NCBI GenBank assembly: GCA_016290775.1
Contig: JAEEVF010000001.1
Location: 496,001 to 560,000 of the forward strand
Source: Acetatifactor sp.
GTDB taxonomy: Bacteria; Bacillota; Clostridia; Lachnospirales; Lachnospiraceae
DNA: 64,000 nucleotides
Direction: 5' to 3'
In this document: in pieces, positions 58,983-64,000 of the stretch
Position numbering within the stretch: position 1 is the stretch's first letter
How the letters are laid out: the number at the start of each line of letters is the position of its first letter
Notes under the pieces: generated by a model
The model's database searches: none
Told to the model about the DNA's origin: nothing
Seen by the model: the letters and a program-made list of their open reading frames with translations, nothing else
Made by a program: the position numbers and the translations under genes

Positions 58983-60299
58983 ATGGCGAAATATACGTTT
59001 CGTGGCGGTATTCATCCCTACGACGGCAAGGATATTTCCAAGGACAAACCCATCGTTTCCCTTGAAGCCGGAAGCGTTTTGGTTTTCCCGCTGAGCCAGC
59101 ACATCGGAGCACCTGCAAAACCGATCGTGGCGAAAGGAGACCACGTGCTTCGCGGGCAGAAGATCGCGGAAGCAGGAGGGTTTGTGTCAGCGCCTGTACA
59201 TTCCTCCGTATCAGGAACCGTGAAGGCAATCGAGCCGCGCCGCGTGGCATCGGGCGACATGGTCATGAGCATCGTGATCGAGAATGACGGGCAAAACCTG
59301 GAGGTAGCGTATGACGTACCGAAGGATATCGAGGCACTGACAAAGGAGCAGATTCTGACTGCGATCAGAGAAGCCGGCATTGTTGGCATGGGAGGCGCAG
59401 GCTTCCCGACGCACGTAAAGCTTTCTCCCAAGGAGCCGGACAAGATTGAATATGTGATCGCAAACTGCGCTGAGTGTGAGCCTTATCTGACGAGCGACTA
59501 TCGCAGAATGCTTGAGGAACCGGAGAAACTGGTGGAGGGCCTGAAGATCATTTTGCGCTTGTTTGACAAGGCGCAGGGCATCATTGCGATCGAGGATAAC
59601 AAGCCCGGTTGCATTACTCTTCTTAGGTCCCTTACAAAGAATGAGACAAGGATCAGCGTGCGCGCGCTCATTACGAAATATCCTCAGGGCGGTGAGCGTT
59701 CGCTCATCTACGCAACGACGGGCAGGCAGATCAATTCTTCCATGCTTCCCGCGGACGTTGGATGCATCGTAAACAATGTTGATACGATCGTGGCAGTGCA
59801 GCGCGCCGTGACGGAAGGAAAGCCCCTGATGGAGCGTATCGTGACCGTGACGGGCGATGCGATCAAGAATCCCAGAAACTATAAGGTTCCCACGGGTATC
59901 AGTTATACGGAGATCCTTGAATTCGCGGGCGGATTTGCCGAAAAGCCGGAAAAGATCATTTGCGGCGGGCCCATGATGGGCGTTGCGATCTTTAGCACGG
60001 ACATTCCCGTGACGAAGACCAGCACGGCGCTTCTTGCATTTACGAAGGATGCGGTTTCAGCCATGGAGCCTGGGCCTTGCATCAATTGCGGGCGATGCCT
60101 TGAGGTATGTCCCGGACGCGTGATGCCGAGTAAGCTTGCAGATGCGGCAGAACGCTTTGATGAAGAAGCTTTTTTGGAAATGCACGGCATGGAGTGCTGT
60201 GAATGTGGGTGCTGTAGCTTCATATGCCCCGCAAAGCGTCCCCTGACGCAGGAGATCAAGTCCATGCGTAAGATTCAGCTGGCGAAGAGAAAAAAGTAG
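58983..60299 (+). CDS. rnfC: Rnf electron-transport complex subunit C
   Basis: The 438-residue subunit binds NADH/NAD+ and FMN (GMGGAGFPTHVK; AECEPYLTSD) and has two [4Fe-4S] clusters near the C-terminus, CINCGRCLEVCPGR and CECGCCSFICPAKR. In the Rnf complex it passes electrons to NAD+ on the cytoplasmic side. AAAGGAG precedes the ATG. It opens the operon rnfCDGEAB, the order usual in clostridia. Confidence 0.97.
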   Translation: MAKYTFRGGIHPYDGKDISKDKPIVSLEAGSVLVFPLSQHIGAPAKPIVAKGDHVLRGQKIAEAGGFVSAPVHSSVSGTVKAIEPRRVASGDMVMSIVIENDGQNLEVAYDVPKDIEALTKEQILTAIREAGIVGMGGAGFPTHVKLSPKEPDKIEYVIANCAECEPYLTSDYRRMLEEPEKLVEGLKIILRLFDKAQGIIAIEDNKPGCITLLRSLTKNETRISVRALITKYPQGGERSLIYATTGRQINSSMLPADVGCIVNNVDTIVAVQRAVTEGKPLMERIVTVTGDAIKNPRNYKVPTGISYTEILEFAGGFAEKPEKIICGGPMMGVAIFSTDIPVTKTSTALLAFTKDAVSAMEPGPCINCGRCLEVCPGRVMPSKLADAAERFDEEAFLEMHGMECCECGCCSFICPAKRPLTQEIKSMRKIQLAKRKK

Positions 60300-60311
60300 G
60301 AGGAAAAGCGA

Positions 60312-61265
60312 ATGAGTGAGAAATTCAAAGTATCATCCAATCCACACGTTCGCGCGGCATCGTCCACGGCAAGCATTATGATGCTTGTGGTCATTGCGCT
60401 TCTTCCCGCGGCTGGTTTTGGAATCTATAATTTTGGCGCAAGAGCGGCTCTGGTGCTTCTTGTGACCATCGTATCCTGCGTTGGTACGGAGTTTTTATTT
60501 GGACTTTACAAAAAGAAGCTGACGATCACGGACCTTTCGGCCGTGGTGACGGGACTTCTTCTTGGCATGAACCTGCCTGTGACCATTCCGCTTTGGATGG
60601 CAGCGCTGGGCGGCGTTTTCGCGATTTTAGTGGTTAAGTGCCTGTTTGGCGGCCTTGGACAGAACTTCATGAACCCTGCTCTGGCGGCAAGGTGCTTTTT
60701 GGTGATCTCTTTCCCGCGTCAGATGACGAACTTCATCAGCACGGGCGCCGGCGCTTTGGATGCATATACCGGCGCAACGCCTCTGGCTCTCATTAAATCA
60801 GGAGAGAGCGTGAACGTGATGGACATGATCATCGGTAAGACGACCGGTACCATCGGTGAGACTTCCATGATCGCCATCGTGATCGGTGCATGCATTTTGC
60901 TTCTTTTCGGCGTGATCGACCTTAGGGTTCCCGGAAGCTACATTGTTTCCTTTGCGATCTTCACGATCCTTTTTGGCGGACATGGTTTTGAACCGGCATA
61001 TCTTTCCGCACAGCTTGCGGGCGGCGGCCTGATGCTTGGTGCCTTCTTCATGGCTACGGATTACGTGACGCGCCCGATCACTGCGCGTGGACAATATGTT
61101 TATGGCATTTTCCTGGGTATCATGACCGGAATCTTTAGATTCCTTGGTCCTGGCGCCGAGGGCGTATCCTTTGCGATCGTTCTTGGTAACCTTTTGGTTC
61201 CTTTGATCGAGAAATATACCAGACCCATTCCGTTTGGTGGAAAGGGGGGAAAGCGCCATGGCTGA
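60312..61265 (+). CDS. rnfD: Rnf complex subunit D
   Basis: The 317-residue membrane protein has about eight to ten hydrophobic segments. GAGALDAYTGATPLALIKSG carries the Ser/Thr-type flavin attachment motif (the Thr in TGATP), and NPALAARCFL is conserved. It carries covalent FMN and takes part in ion translocation. Its stop overlaps the rnfG start by eight bases. Confidence 0.97.
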   Translation: MSEKFKVSSNPHVRAASSTASIMMLVVIALLPAAGFGIYNFGARAALVLLVTIVSCVGTEFLFGLYKKKLTITDLSAVVTGLLLGMNLPVTIPLWMAALGGVFAILVVKCLFGGLGQNFMNPALAARCFLVISFPRQMTNFISTGAGALDAYTGATPLALIKSGESVNVMDMIIGKTTGTIGETSMIAIVIGACILLLFGVIDLRVPGSYIVSFAIFTILFGGHGFEPAYLSAQLAGGGLMLGAFFMATDYVTRPITARGQYVYGIFLGIMTGIFRFLGPGAEGVSFAIVLGNLLVPLIEKYTRPIPFGGKGGKRHG

Positions 61266-61920
61266 TGAAAAGAAAGAAGTTAAGACCGTCGCAAAGAAAG
61301 CAAAGAACAGTGACGTTTCCGTGATGATCAAGGAAGCATTGATCTTGACGGTGATCACTTTGATCTCGGGACTTCTTCTTGGTTACGTGCATGAGCTGAC
61401 CAAGGACCCCATCAAGAAACAACAGGAGCTTGCCGTGCAGAATGCTTGTAAGGCTGTTTTCTCACAAGAGGCAGGCGTAAGCTTTGAACAACAGAAAGTC
61501 ATTCCAAGCGAGATGCTTTTGGCGCAGCTTTCGCAAAATGGCGTGTCGATCGGAAAGGTCTTTAAGGCGATTGGAGCCTCAGGCGACGCTTGTGGTTACG
61601 TGATCGAGGCCACCACTTCGGAAGGATATGGCGGAAACATCGTGCTTTACGTTGGCGTGACGACTGAGGGCGTTTTGAATGACGTATCGATCCTTAGCAT
61701 TTCTGAGACGCCTGGTCTTGGCATGCGCGCAGAGGAAGTGCTGGTGCCGCAGCTTCATCAAAAGGCGGTAGATCAGATCGCCTATACGAAGAATGGCGCG
61801 AGTGAAGAGAATGAGATCGATGCCATCAGCGGTGCCACCATTACGACGAAGGCCGTGACAAATGCGGTCAATGGTGCGCTTCGTATGGCCCGGGAGTTAG
61901 GAGGTGAGGAAGATGAGTGA
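61258..61920 (+). CDS. rnfG: Rnf complex subunit G
   Basis: The 220-residue subunit has one membrane segment (about 32-52) and an external FMN-binding domain; DAISGATITTKAV contains the Thr that is the flavin attachment site (SGAT motif). Position 61258 was chosen because GGGGGAAAG precedes it; an upstream ATG at 61234 would give a longer N-terminus. It overlaps rnfD and rnfE by eight bases each. Confidence 0.95.
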   Translation: MADEKKEVKTVAKKAKNSDVSVMIKEALILTVITLISGLLLGYVHELTKDPIKKQQELAVQNACKAVFSQEAGVSFEQQKVIPSEMLLAQLSQNGVSIGKVFKAIGASGDACGYVIEATTSEGYGGNIVLYVGVTTEGVLNDVSILSISETPGLGMRAEEVLVPQLHQKAVDQIAYTKNGASEENEIDAISGATITTKAVTNAVNGALRMARELGGEEDE

Positions 61921-63187
61921 TCTTTCTAAGAAAAAGAAATCAGATTCCCCCTTGGAGCGCCTGTTAAATGGTCTCTTTAAGGAGAACCCTACCTTTGTTC
62001 TTTTGCTTGGCATGTGCCCGACCCTTGCTGTGACGACCTCAGCAATGAATGGTCTTGGCATGGGCCTTGCGACGACGGCAGTGCTCATGATGAGTAACCT
62101 GATCATCTCGCTTCTTCGCAAGGTGATCCCGAACCGTGTCAGGATTCCTGCATTTATCGTGATCATCGCGACATTCGTGACGGTCGTTCAATTTCTGATG
62201 GAAGCATATCTTCCCGCCATCAATGCGTCGCTTGGCATCTACGTGCCGCTGATCGTCGTGAACTGCATTATCCTTGGCAGGGCGGAAGCATATGCATATT
62301 CTAATCCGCCCATCCCGTCGTTTTTTGACGGACTTGGCATGGGACTTGGATTCTCCTTTGCGTTGACCTGTATAGGTCTCGTAAGAGAGCTGCTTGGCGC
62401 AGGCAAGGCGTTTGATCACGCGGTCATGCCCGCATCCTACGTGCCGATCAATATCTTTGTGCTGGCGCCTGGCGCATTCTTTGTGCTTGCGGCGTTGACC
62501 GCACTGCAAAACTATGTCAGGATCTGCTTAAAGAAGGCCGGAAAGCATGAAAAGGCTGCAAAGATCCAGTCCGGCTGCAATGAAGACTGCATGAACTGTC
62601 CTGATAAGGGCTGCTCAAAGCGCTTCTACGATGATTCCAAGAAATCAGAAGCGAAAGCGAAAAAAGCGAAAGCGGCTGAGGCGAAAGCAGCAGAAAAGAA
62701 AGCAGAAAAAGCCAAAGCGGCTGAGGCGAAAGCAGCAGAAAAGAAAGCAGAAAAAGCCAAAGTGGCAGAAGTGAAAACTGTCGAAACGAAAGCTGCAGAA
62801 GCGAAAGCAGCAAAAGAGAATGCAGTAGAAGCGAAGGCAGTTGAGGCAAAAGTTGCAGAAGAGAAAGCAATAGAAGCGAAGGCGGTTGAAGCGAAAGCAG
62901 CAGAGAAGAATGAAAAGCCTGCATTCGCAATTCGGGAAGAGCAACCGGTAGAAAAGGTAGAGGAGAAGCCCGCAGAAGATCAGGAAGAAAAGTCCTTTGC
63001 TGAAATAAAACGGGAGGCTACGGGAATGGTGAAGGAACAGGCCAAGGAATCTGTGGCTTCACCTGAGAAAACCTTCCGCCAGATCAAGGAAGAGGCAGAA
63101 ATGCAAAAAAGGGCTGCCTTGGAAAAGAGCAAGAATCAAGCTGCAGATAAGAATACGGAAGAAAAGGAGGGCGTAAAGAATGACTGA
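61913..63187 (+). CDS. rnfE: Rnf complex subunit E with a Cys cluster and a long charged tail
   Basis: Residues 1-210 are a normal RnfE: six membrane segments, LGMCPTLAVTTSAMNGLGMG and VVNCIILGRAEAYA, with conserved cysteines that in this family hold an intramembrane iron-sulfur cluster with RnfA. After the last helix, Cys222, Cys226, Cys229 and Cys234 form CxxxCxxCxxxxC. Residues 240-340 are Ala/Lys/Glu repeats, and the remainder is charged and Lys/Glu-rich (424 residues in all, about double the usual length). Topology places the tail in the cytoplasm. GGAGGTGAGG sets the start at 61913. Confidence 0.93.
   Translation: MSDLSKKKKSDSPLERLLNGLFKENPTFVLLLGMCPTLAVTTSAMNGLGMGLATTAVLMMSNLIISLLRKVIPNRVRIPAFIVIIATFVTVVQFLMEAYLPAINASLGIYVPLIVVNCIILGRAEAYAYSNPPIPSFFDGLGMGLGFSFALTCIGLVRELLGAGKAFDHAVMPASYVPINIFVLAPGAFFVLAALTALQNYVRICLKKAGKHEKAAKIQSGCNEDCMNCPDKGCSKRFYDDSKKSEAKAKKAKAAEAKAAEKKAEKAKAAEAKAAEKKAEKAKVAEVKTVETKAAEAKAAKENAVEAKAVEAKVAEEKAIEAKAVEAKAAEKNEKPAFAIREEQPVEKVEEKPAEDQEEKSFAEIKREATGMVKEQAKESVASPEKTFRQIKEEAEMQKRAALEKSKNQAADKNTEEKEGVKND
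62669..62758 (+). repeat. Two perfect 45-bp tandem copies within rnfE
   Basis: The unit encodes KAAEAKAAEKKAEKA and appears twice without a mismatch (62669-62713 and 62714-62758), followed by degenerate EAKA-type copies to about 62900. Perfect identity points to a recent duplication; the length could vary between strains. Confidence 0.9.
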
Positions 63188-63764
63188 CGTAAAAGATTTG
63201 TTAATCCTTCTGATCGGATCCTCCCTGGTGAGCAATGTCGTGCTCAGCCAGTTCCTTGGACTTTGCCCGTTCCTTGGCGTTTCGAAAAAGGTGAAGACGG
63301 CCGCAAGCATGGGCGTTGCCGTGATCTTTGTCATCACGCTTGCAAGTGCCGTGGCGGGCCTGATCTACAAGTTTATTCTGGTACCCCTTGGGATCGAATA
63401 CCTGCAGACGATCGTGTTTATCCTTGTGATCGCTGCATTAGTGCAATTCGTGGAGATGTTCCTGAAAAAGAATTCCCAAGGCCTTTATCAGGCGCTTGGC
63501 GTGTACCTGCCCCTGATCACGACGAACTGCGCCGTGCTTGGCGTGGCGCTGACGAACGTACAAAAGGAATACGGGATCCTCACCGGTATCGTGAACGGTT
63601 TTGGCACTGCCCTTGGATTTACCATCGCCATCATTATCTTAGCGGGCATCCGCGAGAAGACGGCATACAATGACGTGCCGGAAAGCTTTAAGGGCATGCC
63701 CATGGTGCTTCTCACCGCAGGCCTTATGGCCATTGCATTCTGCGGATTTTCAGGTCTTTTGTAG
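63180..63764 (+). CDS. rnfA: Rnf complex subunit A
   Basis: The 194-residue protein has six membrane segments and the two conserved Cys motifs of the RnfA/RnfE pair: LSQFLGLCPFLGVS and LITTNCAVLGVAL. It forms the membrane core with RnfE. GGAGGG precedes the ATG, which overlaps the rnfE stop by eight bases. Confidence 0.97.
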   Translation: MTDVKDLLILLIGSSLVSNVVLSQFLGLCPFLGVSKKVKTAASMGVAVIFVITLASAVAGLIYKFILVPLGIEYLQTIVFILVIAALVQFVEMFLKKNSQGLYQALGVYLPLITTNCAVLGVALTNVQKEYGILTGIVNGFGTALGFTIAIIILAGIREKTAYNDVPESFKGMPMVLLTAGLMAIAFCGFSGLL

Positions 63765-63782
63765 CGAACGGAGGAAAGAAAG

Positions 63783-64000
63783 ATGAGTGTGACAAACATT
63801 TTGATCGCAACAGTCATTGTTGCGGCAGTTGGCATCCTGATCGGCTTGTTCCTCGGTCTCGCGGGGATCAAGTTCCGAGTGCAGGTGGATGAAAAGGAAG
63901 AGGCCGTTTTGTCGGCTCTGCCCATGAACAATTGTGGCGGCTGCGGATTTGCAGGGTGTGCCGGTCTTGCGGCAGCGATCGCAAAGGGGGAAGCTCCCGT
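63783..64000 (+). CDS. rnfB: Rnf complex subunit B, 3' end missing
   Basis: The first 72 codons are in the window. An N-terminal membrane helix is followed by LPMNNCGGCGFAGCAGLAAAI, the first [4Fe-4S] cluster domain of RnfB, which receives electrons from ferredoxin. It starts 18 bases after rnfA behind GGAGG. The later ferredoxin-type clusters lie beyond the window end. Confidence 0.95.
   Translation, partial: MSVTNILIATVIVAAVGILIGLFLGLAGIKFRVQVDEKEEAVLSALPMNNCGGCGFAGCAGLAAAIAKGEAP

Overview
The window looks like chromosomal DNA of an anaerobic, fibre-associated clostridium, most likely a member of the Lachnospiraceae. The evidence is the complete rnfCDGE-A-B ferredoxin:NAD+ oxidoreductase operon, a Na+-translocating decarboxylase/transcarboxylase operon, a Re-type citrate synthase linked to NADP-isocitrate dehydrogenase, a lipoprotein GH10 xylanase, a cytoplasmic GH31 alpha-xylosidase-like enzyme, and the adjacent pairs scpA-scpB and ispH-rpsA. 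Almost every gene is on the + strand; the only clear minus-strand gene is a YprB-like nuclease at 57.7-58.8 kb. No tRNA, rRNA, CRISPR-Cas locus, transposase or prophage structural gene was seen. Layout: 0-4.2 kb holds the end of an EF-G paralogue and leuS. 4.2-8.0 kb is a regulated 2-oxoglutarate module: Re-citrate synthase, a FadR-type GntR regulator and icd, with a perfect 22-bp palindrome over the first promoter. 8.2-10.3 kb is a GH31 glycosidase. 10.6-17.1 kb is housekeeping: era, recO, a small lipoprotein gene, glyS and alaS. 17.1-20.7 kb is a small surface-sugar cassette: nucleotide-sugar ketoisomerase, polyprenyl glycosyltransferase, acetyltransferase and a GT-C-like membrane protein. 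20.8-24.4 kb holds rpsU, a membrane protein, a phosphoesterase and scpAB. 24.4-29.3 kb is a tightly coupled four-gene cassette of unknown function built around a large MoxR/AAA_5-type ATPase, continuing the scpAB operon. 29.4-34.8 kb is the biotin-dependent carboxyltransferase/Na+ pump operon. 34.9-36.3 kb contains about ten palindromic repeats (period about 52 bp) followed by a gene with a PD-(D/E)XK-nuclease-like signature; base and codon use here differ from the rest. 36.5-40.0 kb encodes secreted proteins, a xylanase and a modular metalloprotease. 40.2-52.7 kb is a signalling/export block in the order regulator, kinase, ABC ATPase, two paralogous FtsX permeases, kinase, regulator, then a TetR regulator. 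52.7-57.7 kb contains an in-frame flavoprotein-cytidylate kinase fusion, ispH, an S1-domain gene and cheR. 59.0-64.0 kb is the rnf operon, cut by the window end inside rnfB. How the genes fit together: the Rnf complex and the decarboxylase pump both couple soluble redox or carboxylation chemistry to a transmembrane ion gradient. The citrate synthase/icd pair would supply 2-oxoglutarate and NADPH for glutamate synthesis. The GH10 and GH31 enzymes suggest that xylan fragments are cut outside the cell and side chains removed inside it. The best candidates for undescribed biology are the palindromic repeat array with its adjacent nuclease-like gene, the ATPase cassette attached to scpAB, two long intergenic palindromic elements (5.8 and 10.3 kb), the flavoprotein-Cmk fusion with an internal start, and the RnfE protein with a Cys cluster and a long charged tail. 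All family assignments were made by eye from motifs; no database search was run.
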